Origin: JASTVH01 sp042862465
Lineage (GTDB): Bacteria > Pseudomonadota > Gammaproteobacteria > Pseudomonadales > Oleiphilaceae
DNA length: 64,000 nt
NCBI GenBank assembly: GCA_042862465.1
Contig: JASTVH010000011.1
Coordinates: forward strand, 1-64,000
Direction: 5' to 3'
The position numbers and the translations under genes are program-made. Under the pieces are notes generated by a model. That model was not told where the DNA came from. It was given only the letters and a program-made list of their open reading frames with translations, and ran no database searches. This document shows, piece by piece, positions 16,636 to 25,510 of the stretch; positions within the stretch are counted from its first letter, which is position 1, and the number at the start of each line of letters is the position of its first letter.

Positions 16636-17171
16636 TGTACGCTCAGGCTTTTTTTGTTGCCGTTTTCGGGCTGGCCGCCATCGGCTTCGGCGTGGTGGTG
16701 TTTCGCACATCGTCCATGGTGCGTTCCGCGCTGGCGCTGTTGTTTTCTCAGACTGCCGTCGGCTGCATGTTCCTGGCGATGCAGACCGAATTCCTGGGCG
16801 TGCTGCAGATCATGATGATGGCCACGGAGATGAGCATCATGGCGATCTTCATGGTGATGTTCATGATGGACCCGGGCGGGCTCGGCGGCATGGACATGAC
16901 TCACCAGAAGCGCTTTTCGATTGGCGCCGGTGTGGTTGCCGCCGGCGCGGCGATTGCGGTCGCGCTGCTGGCCGACTGGGGGCCGGTGACCGCCGAGGCG
17001 CCGGATGCGGCGATGCAGACACGGGCGCTGGGCATCGAGTTGCTGGGACGTTCTATGCTGATCTTCGAAACCGCCGGCGTTACTATCCTGACCGCAATGA
17101 TCGCGGCCACGGCGGTGGCGATACCGGTGCAAACGACGGCCAATAGTGCTGACAAGGAGGATACGGAATGA
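16635..17171 (+). CDS. NuoJ-like subunit
   Basis: A 178-residue membrane protein of the NuoJ (ND6) family, with five hydrophobic segments. The helix-3 region (QTEFLGVLQIMMMATEMSIM) corresponds to GAPFAGALEIIVYAGAIMVL in the canonical copy. The pi-bulge region that couples quinone chemistry to pumping is Met-rich here and carries an acidic residue (ATEMS). The start at 16635 overlaps the nuoH-like stop by one base. It belongs to the same tightly packed operon. Confidence 0.82.
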   Translation: MYAQAFFVAVFGLAAIGFGVVVFRTSSMVRSALALLFSQTAVGCMFLAMQTEFLGVLQIMMMATEMSIMAIFMVMFMMDPGGLGGMDMTHQKRFSIGAGVVAAGAAIAVALLADWGPVTAEAPDAAMQTRALGIELLGRSMLIFETAGVTILTAMIAATAVAIPVQTTANSADKEDTE

Positions 17172-17479
17172 CTCTCGTCCTGATCGTGGCGCTTGTAACC
17201 GGTGCAATCCTGTTCGGTATTGGTGTTTATGGCGCGTTGTCCCAGACCAATCTGGTTATGATCATGATGGGGGTGGAGCTGATTCTTGCGGGCGCGTTGG
17301 TGAACCTGGTCGCCTTCTGGCGTTTTCTGCACCCCGAAAGCTACTCCGGCCAGATGTTCGTGCTGGTGGTGATGACCGTCATGGCGGTCGAAATGGCGGT
17401 TGGCTTCGGTGTCGCGATTGCGCGTTTCCGGGCCAAGGGCTCGGTTGAAATGGAAGAAGCCGGGGACCTGAAAGGATGA
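17168..17479 (+). CDS. NuoK-like subunit
   Basis: A 103-residue, three-helix protein of the NuoK/MrpC family. Both conserved membrane Glu residues of the proton path are present: MMGVELILAGALVNLVAF (helix 2) and VMAVEMAVGFGVAIARF (helix 3). The start overlaps the previous stop by 4 bp (ATGA) and its own stop overlaps the next start by 4 bp. Retention of the Glu pair argues that this cluster still moves protons or other cations. Confidence 0.92.
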   Translation: MTLVLIVALVTGAILFGIGVYGALSQTNLVMIMMGVELILAGALVNLVAFWRFLHPESYSGQMFVLVVMTVMAVEMAVGFGVAIARFRAKGSVEMEEAGDLKG

Positions 17480-19299
17480 GTGCAGTGCTTCTACCGATAA
17501 TGCCACCGCTGATCGCGGCCATGGCGTTGCTGGTCCTGCGCCGGGGCTCCACGGCGCTGGTTCTCGGCGGGGCGACGTTGAGTCTGGGCGGCAGCCTATG
17601 GTTACTGACCCGGGTCGCCGGCGGGCAGGCCGAAACCCTGCTTCTGCCGGGGCTGCCAGACATGCCGCTTCGAATGGTTGCCGGACCTCTGGAAGCGCTG
17701 TTGACGGTGGCGGTGGCCACCGTAGGCACGTTCGTGCTGATTTATGCAGTTGGTTATATGAAGCGGGAGTCCGGCCTGTGCCGCTTCTACGCCGTAATGT
17801 CCCTGTTCCTGGCTGCCATGCAGGCGCTGGTGCTGTCCGGCGACTGGGTTCTGTTGCTGGCGGCCTGGGAATTGATCGGTTTGTGCAGTTACCTGCTGAT
17901 TGGCTTCTGGTTCCAGCGACCCGAGGCCGCGGATGCCGCCGGTCGCGCTTTCCTCTACACTCGTAGCGCCGATCTGGGTTTGTACGTGGCGGTATTTATG
18001 CTGATTGGGTCGGCCGGTACCGGCGAGATTGCCGCCTCCCTGGAGGCCGGCGGCAGTGCCTCGACCGCCGCGGGGCTTTTGTTGCTACTGGCCGCCATGG
18101 GTAAGTCGGCCCAGGTCCCCTTGCAGGACTGGCTTATGCGTGCCATGGCGGGGCCGACACCGGTCTCGGCGCTGCTGCACTCGGCCACGCTGGTGGCGGC
18201 GGGTGCCATCCTGCTGATCCGTTCGGCCCCGCTGCTGACACCCGAGGTGTTGCTCGTCGTCGGACTTGTCGGCGGCGTTACCACGGTGGCAGCCGGGGTT
18301 ATTGCACTTGCCGAGCGTGATCTCAAACGCCTGCTCGCGGCTTCCACTGCCAGTCAATATGGCTTGATGCTGGTTGCGGTTGGAGCCGGCGTTCCGCTGG
18401 CGGCTCTCATGCATTTGCTCGCCCATGCAGCCATCAAGAGCACCCTGTTTCTTGCCGCCGGCGACTTCCAGCATGCTCGCGGGGGTACCGGGTTCGATCA
18501 GTTGGAGGGGGTTGGTCGTGACAGACCCTGGACTTTTGCCGGCTTTGCGCTGGCAGCGCTGGCACTGGCCGGTATCCCGCCACTGAGTGGGTTCTTCTCC
18601 AAGGATGCGGTAATCGCCGCCGCCCTGTCTGCGCAGGGTGCCGCCTGGCTCGGCCCCCTGGCGCTGGCCGGTACCCTGCTGACCGGCGGCTATATGGCCC
18701 GGGCCTTGTGCCTGCTGTGGCGAGGCTCCGGCGAAACCCGACCGGTTGCCGGTAGTGCCTGGATGCGCGTGGGCATTTGGGGGTTGGCGGTCCCTGCCAC
18801 GATTCTCGGCCTGGCCTTCGGCCCCATCGAGGCCGTTCTTGATCTGCCCGCCGTCACCGCAGGCACATTGGCCGTGCTCCTCGGGCTTCTTGCTGCCGCG
18901 TGTGGCCTCGGCCTGGGCTGGCTCGTGCCGGCTCCCCGCCTGCTAGGTCCGGTCTATCCGTGGGCGCGACGCGGACTTTCCGTTGGCGGTGGGCTTACGG
19001 TCTGGGTCGGTAGGCCAGCAATGGCTGTAGCCCGAGGATGTGAGCGTTTGGAAGGGCGTCTGTATGAAGCTGTGCTTTGCGTGGGCAGAGTGAGCCTGAG
19101 GGTCGCGACCTACGTGCGGTTTGGAGATGAACGCCGTATCGACGGCCTGATTTTCGCCCTGGTGGCGGCTGTGCGTGCACTGGGTGCACGAGCCCGAAAC
19201 CTCCAAAGCGGCCTCATCCACCACAGCCTGGCGATCAGTGCGGTCGCAATCGCCGTCACATTGGCTGTTCTGCTTTTTGCTTCATCGACGAGCTTTTAG
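17476..19299 (+). CDS. NuoL-like antiporter subunit
   Basis: A 607-residue, roughly 16-helix protein of the NuoL/MrpA family, the distal proton pump. Conserved features are intact: Glu in AAWELIGLCSYLLIGFWF, Lys in MGKSAQVPLQDWLMRAMAG followed by PTPVSALLHSATLV, and Lys in AERDLKRLLAASTASQYG. The C-terminal lateral helix region is present (GRPAMAVARGCERLEGRL to the end). It is slightly shorter than the canonical NuoL at 32628. Pumping capacity therefore looks preserved even though the redox arm is not. Confidence 0.92.
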   Translation: MSAVLLPIMPPLIAAMALLVLRRGSTALVLGGATLSLGGSLWLLTRVAGGQAETLLLPGLPDMPLRMVAGPLEALLTVAVATVGTFVLIYAVGYMKRESGLCRFYAVMSLFLAAMQALVLSGDWVLLLAAWELIGLCSYLLIGFWFQRPEAADAAGRAFLYTRSADLGLYVAVFMLIGSAGTGEIAASLEAGGSASTAAGLLLLLAAMGKSAQVPLQDWLMRAMAGPTPVSALLHSATLVAAGAILLIRSAPLLTPEVLLVVGLVGGVTTVAAGVIALAERDLKRLLAASTASQYGLMLVAVGAGVPLAALMHLLAHAAIKSTLFLAAGDFQHARGGTGFDQLEGVGRDRPWTFAGFALAALALAGIPPLSGFFSKDAVIAAALSAQGAAWLGPLALAGTLLTGGYMARALCLLWRGSGETRPVAGSAWMRVGIWGLAVPATILGLAFGPIEAVLDLPAVTAGTLAVLLGLLAAACGLGLGWLVPAPRLLGPVYPWARRGLSVGGGLTVWVGRPAMAVARGCERLEGRLYEAVLCVGRVSLRVATYVRFGDERRIDGLIFALVAAVRALGARARNLQSGLIHHSLAISAVAIAVTLAVLLFASSTSF

Positions 19300-19314
19300 A
19301 GGAAACCCATATTC

Positions 19315-20784
19315 ATGTTACCACTTGTCTCGCTCACCCTGTTTTTGCCGCTGGTCGGCGCGGTGCTGATTCTGTGTCTTCCGAAGCCCGCAACGCGTAC
19401 GGTACACGTCATAGCGATTATTACCGCCGCCCTTACACTGATCGGTGCTCTGTCCATGTGGTTTCAGGGTGCGAGCGGTGCAGGCTTTTCCCAGGTCGAA
19501 GAGCTGCAATGGATACCGGCCATCGGTGCCGCCTACCGGGTGGGAGTTGATGGGATCAGTCTGCCTTTGGTGCTGTTGAGCGCCGTTCTTTTCCTGGTTG
19601 CTGTGATCTATGCGTCGTCGCTTCGTGAACGTCCGCGCGCCTATATTGCTCTGGTACTTCTTCTGGAAACTGCGTCTATCGGTACCTTTACAGCCCTCGA
19701 CGGTATCCTGTTCTACGTCTTCTTCGAGGTTTCCCTTGTCTCCATGTATTTCATGATCGCCGGGTGGGGCCACGAAGACAGGCAACGGGCAGCGTTGATG
19801 TTTTTTATATACACCTTGCTGGGAAGTCTGCCGCTTCTGCTTGCTATCCTCGGGCTTTATCTGGGCAGCCCCGAACCGACCTTCGACATGCGAGCCTGGA
19901 TTGAGAATCCCCCCCTGGAGGGCGCGGCGGCCATGTGGGCATTGATCGCTATGCTGATCACCTTTGCGGTAAAGATCCCCGCGGTGCCACTGCATACCTG
20001 GTTGCCTGCCGCACACGTGCAGGCGCCGACAGTCGGCAGCGTCATCCTCGCCGGCGTCATGCTGAAATTCGGCACTTACGGGCTGGTTCGATTTGCCCTG
20101 CAAATGACCCCCGATGCGTTCCGTGAAGCGGGCGTTGTTGTTCTTGTTCTCGGTGTTGTCAGCGCGCTCTACGGGGCTTTTGCCGCTCTGGCCCAGAGTG
20201 ATCTGAAACGCTTGGTCGCCTATACGTCGGTTAACCACATGGGGTATGTCATTGTCGGTGTGGCCGTGGCGGCAATAACTCTGGATCCCTCGGTGCGAAC
20301 TGTTGCTTTGGATGGTGCGGTATTGCAGATGTTCAGCCATGGGCTGGTTACCGGTGCCTTGTTCTTGCTGGTGGGCATGATCCAGGACCGTGCCCACACC
20401 CGTGAAATGGGCGAATTGGGTGGGTTGCTCAAGACGGTCCCAATGCTCGGCTGGACCTTTGTGTTGGCGGCCTTTGCATCGCTGGGCTTGCCCGGGCTGG
20501 CGCACTTTCCGGCCGAGTTTCAGATATTTCTTGCCACTTTAAGCGCTTCGCCTGCCGCGGTGGTTGTGATTTTGGGTATTGCCATTATTGCCGGTACGTT
20601 TCTCAAAGCACTGCGGGAAACCTTTCTGGGCGAGCCCCGGCAGCGCTGGCAGTCCATGCCTGATTTGAGCGCTCGTGAGTGGCTTGCTGTGGGGCCATTG
20701 CTGGTGCTCACTGTCGGCACTGGCGTGGCACCCTCCTGGGTGCTGGGTATCATCCACCGCACTACATCGGCGCTGGTACTGTGA
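19315..20784 (+). CDS. NuoM-like antiporter subunit
   Basis: A 489-residue membrane protein of the NuoM family with about 14 helices. Conserved proton-path residues are visible: Glu in FYVFFEVSLVSMYFMIAGWG, Lys in FAVKIPAVPLHTWLPAAHVQ followed by APTVGSVILAG, and Lys in AQSDLKRLVAYTSVNHMGYV. The spacing from the NuoL-like stop is 15 bp with a GAGG site. It overlaps the next gene by one base. Confidence 0.92.
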   Translation: MLPLVSLTLFLPLVGAVLILCLPKPATRTVHVIAIITAALTLIGALSMWFQGASGAGFSQVEELQWIPAIGAAYRVGVDGISLPLVLLSAVLFLVAVIYASSLRERPRAYIALVLLLETASIGTFTALDGILFYVFFEVSLVSMYFMIAGWGHEDRQRAALMFFIYTLLGSLPLLLAILGLYLGSPEPTFDMRAWIENPPLEGAAAMWALIAMLITFAVKIPAVPLHTWLPAAHVQAPTVGSVILAGVMLKFGTYGLVRFALQMTPDAFREAGVVVLVLGVVSALYGAFAALAQSDLKRLVAYTSVNHMGYVIVGVAVAAITLDPSVRTVALDGAVLQMFSHGLVTGALFLLVGMIQDRAHTREMGELGGLLKTVPMLGWTFVLAAFASLGLPGLAHFPAEFQIFLATLSASPAAVVVILGIAIIAGTFLKALRETFLGEPRQRWQSMPDLSAREWLAVGPLLVLTVGTGVAPSWVLGIIHRTTSALVL

Positions 20785-22160
20785 TGGCTCGTGATCTTGC
20801 ACTGTTGATTCCTGAAATTGCCGTACTGTTGACGGCTGTCGGTGCGCTGATCGCGGAAATGCTGCGTAGGCCGCAAATTGCGCTGCTGGTCGCAGTTAGC
20901 GGTCTGATCGTTGCCACGGGTCTGACCGTCAGTCTGATTGGTGAGGACACAACGGTGTTTGGTGGCAGTTTCCGGGTTGACGACCTCAGTGTGTGGGCCA
21001 AACTCATTCTGCTGCCGGCCACCATCCTCGCCATATTTTTGGCGAGAGTGGATGTGAGAGGCACCGTGCGAGAGGGCACGGTTTACAGCCTGCTTTGCTT
21101 TGCCACCATCGGCGCGCTCGTTCTGGCAGGCGCGGGTGATACGATGTTCCTTGTACTGGGTACATTATTGACTGGCCTGGCCACCTTTGCCTTGGTTGCC
21201 TACCCGGATACCGACCCTGCCACAGAGGCCGCCATGAAGTTTTTCGTGTTCGCCTCGGTCACAGGTGCGATCATGATTTTCGGCCTGAGTTACTGGTTCG
21301 GCGCTGCGGGATCCACGTTACTCGCGGATCTTCCTGGTATGGATACCATGCCAATGGCGGTTCTTCTTGGGTTCGTGGCGGTGGTTGTCGGTCTGGGTTA
21401 CAAAGCCTCGCTGGTTCCATTCCATTTCTGGGCGCCAGATGCCTATGAGGGTGGGCCACTGTCAATAGCGGCCTACCTGTCAGTGGTGCCCAAGATCGGT
21501 GCTCTGTTCGCACTCGCTCAGGTGGTTCGCGATCTACCCCCGGAAAGTGGTTGGACCGCCATCATCGCCGGGCTGGCTGTTCTGACCATGACCTATGGTT
21601 ATCTGGCCGCGCTGGTGCAGGATAACGTCGTTCGGCTGCTGGCCTATTCGTCGATTGCCCAATCCGGCTATTTCCTTCTGGGTATCCTGGCAGTCGGCGC
21701 CAGTGAACTTGCTCTGCCATCCATTATACTGTTTGCTGCCGCCTATGCGGCCATGAATCTGGGCGCTTTCGCCGTTGCCGCCAATATCGGACGGACTCTG
21801 AACGATTTTGACGGATTGGGGCGCGCCCAACCGCTTATTGGCATCGCAATGGTGGTCTTTCTGCTATCGCTGGTCGGGATTCCGCCACTTGCCGGCTTCG
21901 TTGGGAAGTTCCTGCTCTTCGCCGCCGTTATTGATGTCCAATTCACCTGGCTGGCGGTGGTTGCAATTGCCAACAGTGTACTTTCACTGGCGGTATATCT
22001 GCGCATTGTCGTGCCCATGTACCAGCAGGCGGCGACGGAATTCGCGCCGGTGGGCAAAGCTCTTGGCACGGTGGTAGTGACAACCTTTGCTGCCACGCTG
22101 ATCCTCGGTCTGGCGGCCCAGTTCTTTCTCTTGGGACTGGTAGCGTGGTCGTCGTCCTAA
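20784..22160 (+). CDS. NuoN-like antiporter subunit
   Basis: A 458-residue NuoN-family pump. The ATG at 20784 shares one base with the NuoM-like stop; upstream in-frame codons belong to shadow sequence. Conserved Lys residues occur in GLGYKASLVPFHFWAPDAYEG and in YLSVVPKIGALFALAQV, and the helix 12 region shows VGIPPLAGFVGKFLLF. It closes the cluster of A, B/D fusion, H, J, K, L, M and N. The NADH-binding (E, F, G), NuoC and NuoI components are missing. Confidence 0.92.
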   Translation: MARDLALLIPEIAVLLTAVGALIAEMLRRPQIALLVAVSGLIVATGLTVSLIGEDTTVFGGSFRVDDLSVWAKLILLPATILAIFLARVDVRGTVREGTVYSLLCFATIGALVLAGAGDTMFLVLGTLLTGLATFALVAYPDTDPATEAAMKFFVFASVTGAIMIFGLSYWFGAAGSTLLADLPGMDTMPMAVLLGFVAVVVGLGYKASLVPFHFWAPDAYEGGPLSIAAYLSVVPKIGALFALAQVVRDLPPESGWTAIIAGLAVLTMTYGYLAALVQDNVVRLLAYSSIAQSGYFLLGILAVGASELALPSIILFAAAYAAMNLGAFAVAANIGRTLNDFDGLGRAQPLIGIAMVVFLLSLVGIPPLAGFVGKFLLFAAVIDVQFTWLAVVAIANSVLSLAVYLRIVVPMYQQAATEFAPVGKALGTVVVTTFAATLILGLAAQFFLLGLVAWSSS

Positions 22161-22231
22161 TTCCTCCCCTGGCGATGTTGGCAATCGTGCTGGCAATGGT
22201 TACTGCACGAAGGCCTCAATCGGTGCGATGA
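22145..22231 (+). CDS. Possible 28-residue single-helix membrane peptide
   Basis: A GTG start within the end of the NuoN-like gene opens a 28-codon frame (VVVVLIPPLAMLAIVLAMVT, then ARRPQSVR) that is strongly hydrophobic with a positively charged end. Many complex I-type machines have small single-helix accessory subunits, so it might be one. It may also be the relic of a further antiporter-type gene, since the sequence resembles the start of a NuoM or NuoN protein. No ribosome site is clear. Confidence 0.3.
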   Translation: MVVVLIPPLAMLAIVLAMVTARRPQSVR

Positions 22232-22510
22232 AGCCATATTAGTAGACAACACAGTCTGTGCGGTACCTGCTTTCAAAGCAGCGCCAGTATGAAGCCTTCA
22301 GATACCTTGCTCTACTCGATTATGCCCGCGGAGTTGCTGTTTCCTGCAGGTCTTGATTTATGGCAGTGAGTAGTGCGCTCTGCTGACTGAGGCCGGCTGG
22401 AAACAGTCTTGTGAATTTGATCGGGATCAAAAATTGAGAACGATTGCTCTGCTGATTCAGTTCCGTTTCAGGCTGGGCGGATAGGATGATGATTCAGAAC
22501 AGGAGGGGGT
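22232..22510. other. Spacer between the two complex I-type clusters
   Basis: About 280 bp with no gene. Its right part holds the TTCAG promoter box of the complete nuo operon. No terminator hairpin was recognised for the upstream cluster, so some read-through into nuoA is possible. Confidence 0.5.
22456..22487 (+). promoter_or_regulatory. TTCAG direct-repeat box upstream of the nuo operon
   Basis: TTCAG at 22456-22460 and 22467-22471 (11-bp period) is followed after 10 bp by TAGGAT at 22482-22487. The nuoA ATG at 22511 follows an AGGAGGGGG ribosome site, giving a short leader of about 17-20 nt. Confidence 0.75.
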
Positions 22511-22918
22511 ATGTCGGACACGGTCAATGAGTTGCTGGTCAACTACTGGGCAACCGGTTTTTTTGTGATCGCTGCCCTCGGCTTATGTGCCTTCATGGCA
22601 GGCGTTTCCAGCCTGCTTGGCGGGCGCAGCCATGGCGTCAGCAAAACCATCCCGTTTGAGTCCGGTATTGTCGGTGTCGGTGACGCCCGCCAGCGGTTTT
22701 CCGTCAAGTTTTATCTGGTCGCGATGCTCTTTGTGATCTTCGATATTGAGGCGGTGTTTCTGTTTGCCTGGGCGGTTGTGATTCCGGAAACGGGCTGGAG
22801 CGGGTTCTGGGGCGCGGCGGTTTTTATCCTGATACTGCTTGCCGGCCTGCTCTACGACAGTCGCTCCGGGGCGTTGGAGTGGGCCCCCGAGGGTTCTCAG
22901 GGACACGGGGAGGGCTAA
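22511..22918 (+). CDS. nuoA: NADH-quinone oxidoreductase subunit A
   Basis: Canonical NuoA of 135 residues, a three-helix subunit at the junction of the membrane and peripheral arms. The quinone-side loop (IPFESGIVGVGDARQRFSVKFY region) and the helix with FDIEAVFLFAWAVV are both intact. It begins the complete 13-gene nuo operon in the standard order. A very strong ribosome site precedes the ATG, and the operon starts right after a TTCAG promoter box, so respiratory complex I synthesis here appears to be under the same control as the copper genes. Confidence 0.95.
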   Translation: MSDTVNELLVNYWATGFFVIAALGLCAFMAGVSSLLGGRSHGVSKTIPFESGIVGVGDARQRFSVKFYLVAMLFVIFDIEAVFLFAWAVVIPETGWSGFWGAAVFILILLAGLLYDSRSGALEWAPEGSQGHGEG

Positions 22919-23005
22919 TCGTTCGGTTCCAGGGTGTATTCAGTTCCCGATGATTGTCGTCCGGACCTTGATCACTGTCAGCAAACCTTTATATGGAGAC
23001 CAGCC

Positions 23006-23683
23006 ATGCCTTACAGACTGACACGGGCCGAGGAAGAGCAGGAATCCAGTGACCGTTACCCGATGGGGCGCCGGCAGTCATCGGAGGAATACGTCAAAAG
23101 CCAGCTTGAACGCAACGTATTCACCGGCAAGCTGAGTGACGTCCTCAACTCGGCGGTGAACTGGGGGCGCAAGAACTCCTTGTGGCCCTATAACTTCGGT
23201 CTGTCCTGCTGCTACGTGGAAATGACTACCGCATTTACCTCGCCCCATGACATTGCGCGCTTCGGGTCGGAGGTGATCCGCGCCTCGCCGAGGCAGGCCG
23301 ACTTTATGGTGATAGCGGGTACCTGTTTCATCAAAATGGCTCCGGTTATTCAGCAGCTCTACGATCAGATGCTGGAACCCAAGTGGGTCATTTCCATGGG
23401 CTCCTGCGCCAACTCTGGCGGTATGTACGACATCTATTCGGTGGTTCAGGGGGTTGACAAGTTCTTGCCCGTGGATGTCTATGTAGCGGGCTGTCCGCCG
23501 CGGCCCGAGGCCTTCCTGCAGGCACTTCAGTTGTTGCAGGACTCGATTCAGGAGGAGCGCCGGCCGCTGTCCTGGGTCGTGGGGGATCAAGGGGTTTACA
23601 AGGCCGAGATGGGGTCCCAGCGGGAGCAGAAACGGAGCCAGCGAATCGAGGCCACCGAACTGAGGACTCCGGACAAACTCTGA
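23006..23683 (+). CDS. nuoB: NADH-quinone oxidoreductase subunit B
   Basis: NuoB carries the terminal [4Fe-4S] cluster N2 that reduces quinone. The protein is 225 residues from the ATG at 23006, which follows GGAG; upstream codons are non-conserved. The N2 ligands are all present: Cys68-Cys69 (GLSCCYVEM), Cys134 (SMGSCANSGG) and Cys163 (AGCPPRPEA). The contrast with the Cys-free NuoB-like part at 13799 is direct evidence that the two clusters differ in chemistry. The C-terminal tail after 200 is charged and variable. Confidence 0.96.
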   Translation: MPYRLTRAEEEQESSDRYPMGRRQSSEEYVKSQLERNVFTGKLSDVLNSAVNWGRKNSLWPYNFGLSCCYVEMTTAFTSPHDIARFGSEVIRASPRQADFMVIAGTCFIKMAPVIQQLYDQMLEPKWVISMGSCANSGGMYDIYSVVQGVDKFLPVDVYVAGCPPRPEAFLQALQLLQDSIQEERRPLSWVVGDQGVYKAEMGSQREQKRSQRIEATELRTPDKL

Positions 23684-23731
23684 GCGCCGCCTCCCGATTT
23701 GCCCAACCTTGACAGGAGATGAGTCAGCATC

Positions 23732-25510
23732 ATGAGCACAGACGCTCTCGACAGGCATGCACCGGCCCAGTCCGGCATTGACCGGGCCCTCGGGCTTCTG
23801 GACGGATTCCGGGAACACATCGAGCACGTTCAGCCTACCCTGACCGGGCTTCCGGTGCTGTGGGTGCGACGTGAGCGGATAGTGGAGATACTGCGCCACC
23901 TGAAGGCGCCGCCGGCGTCTTTTTCCATGCTTTACGATCTCTCTGCCGTGGACGAGCGGCTCCGTGCCCACCGTGACGGGCTACCAGCCGCGGATTTCAC
24001 GGTCTTCTATCATCTGCTGTCGGTGGATCGTAATGAAGACCTGATCATCAAGGTGGCGCTGACCGGTGGCGACCCGAACCTGCCAAGCGTGACCCGGGTG
24101 TTTGCCAATGCCAACTGGTATGAGCGGGAAATCTGGGATCTGTTCGGCATTACCGCAACCGGCCATCCCCATCTGCAACGGCTGCTCATGCCGCCCACCT
24201 GGCATGGCCACCCGTTACGCAAGGACTATCCCGCGCGGGCCACGGAATTCGACCCCTACACCCTGACAGTTGAGGGGCAGCAGACGGAGCAGGAGGCGCT
24301 GAAATTCGAACCGGAAGCCTGGGGCATGCAGCGTGAGCGGGATGGCAGCGAGTTCATGTTCCTCAATCTGGGCCCCAATCATCCCTCTGCCCACGGTGCC
24401 TTCCGGATCGTGCTTCAACTGGACGGCGAGGAGATCATCGACTGCGTGCCGGATATTGGCTATCACCACCGGGGCGCGGAAAAAATGGCCGAGCGCCAGA
24501 CCTGGCACAGCTTCATTCCCTATACCGACCGCATCGACTACACCGGCGGCGTAATGAACAACCTTCCCTATGTCCTTGCGGTTGAGAAACTGGCGGGTAT
24601 CGAGGTGCCCGACCGGGTCAAGACGGTCCGGGTGATGATGGCGGAGATGTTCCGTATTAGCAGCCATTTGCTGTTCCTGGGGACCTACCTGCAGGATCTG
24701 GGCGCCATGTCGCCGGTGTTCTACAGCTTCACTGACCGCCAGCGGGCCTACAAGGTGATTGAGGGCATCACCGGTTTTCGCATGCATCCGGCCTGGTACC
24801 GGATCGGCGGCCTTGCCCAGGACCTGCCCGTGGGCTGGCAACAACTGGTGCAGGAGTTCCTTGACTGGATGCCGCCGCGGCTGCGGGAATACGAGCTGGC
24901 CATGATGAAAAACGTCCTGGTGCGGGAGCGGACCCGGCATGTGGCTGCCTTCACCACCACCGAGGCCCTGGAATGGGGCGTGACCGGTCCCAACCTGCGG
25001 GCCACTGGCTGCAACTTCGATCTGCGCAAACAGCGGCCCTATTCCGGCTATGAGAACTTCGACTTCGAGGTGCCTCTGGGGCAGCACGGAGACGTTTTTG
25101 ACCGGGGTCAGCTGCGTATTGAGGAAATGCGGCAGAGCCTGCGCATTATCCAGCAATGCGTCGATCACATGCCCGCGGGCGACTACAAGGCGGACCACCC
25201 GTTGACCACCCCGCCACCCAGGGAGCGGATGTTGCAGCACATCGAAACGCTGATCACGCACTTTCTGCAGGTGTCCTGGGGTCCGGTTCTGAAACCCGGC
25301 GAATCCCTGCAAATGGTGGAGGCCACCAAAGGCATAAACAGTTATTACCTGACCAGCGACGGCAATAACATGAGCTACCGAACCCGCATCCGGACTCCGA
25401 GCTTTCCGCACCTGCAGCAGATACCGTCCTTGATGCGCGGAGGCTTCGTGCCGGACATGATCGCCCACCTGGGCAGTATCGATTTCGTAATGGCAGACGT
25501 GGATCGCTGA
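23732..25510 (+). CDS. nuoCD: NADH-quinone oxidoreductase fused subunit C/D
   Basis: A 592-residue fusion of NuoC (about 1-185) and NuoD (about 200-592), as in many gammaproteobacteria. The NuoC part ends with the family region YEREIWDLFGITATGHP, then LRKDYPARATEFDPYTLTVE is the join. The NuoD part shows the quinone-site motif NLGPNHPSAHGAFRIVLQLD and PDIGYHHRGAEKMAE, then the C-terminal FPHLQQIPSLM-GG and DIAHLGSIDFVMADVDR-type end. All motifs expected for a functional quinone pocket are kept. The stop overlaps the nuoE start by one base. Confidence 0.96.
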   Translation: MSTDALDRHAPAQSGIDRALGLLDGFREHIEHVQPTLTGLPVLWVRRERIVEILRHLKAPPASFSMLYDLSAVDERLRAHRDGLPAADFTVFYHLLSVDRNEDLIIKVALTGGDPNLPSVTRVFANANWYEREIWDLFGITATGHPHLQRLLMPPTWHGHPLRKDYPARATEFDPYTLTVEGQQTEQEALKFEPEAWGMQRERDGSEFMFLNLGPNHPSAHGAFRIVLQLDGEEIIDCVPDIGYHHRGAEKMAERQTWHSFIPYTDRIDYTGGVMNNLPYVLAVEKLAGIEVPDRVKTVRVMMAEMFRISSHLLFLGTYLQDLGAMSPVFYSFTDRQRAYKVIEGITGFRMHPAWYRIGGLAQDLPVGWQQLVQEFLDWMPPRLREYELAMMKNVLVRERTRHVAAFTTTEALEWGVTGPNLRATGCNFDLRKQRPYSGYENFDFEVPLGQHGDVFDRGQLRIEEMRQSLRIIQQCVDHMPAGDYKADHPLTTPPPRERMLQHIETLITHFLQVSWGPVLKPGESLQMVEATKGINSYYLTSDGNNMSYRTRIRTPSFPHLQQIPSLMRGGFVPDMIAHLGSIDFVMADVDR

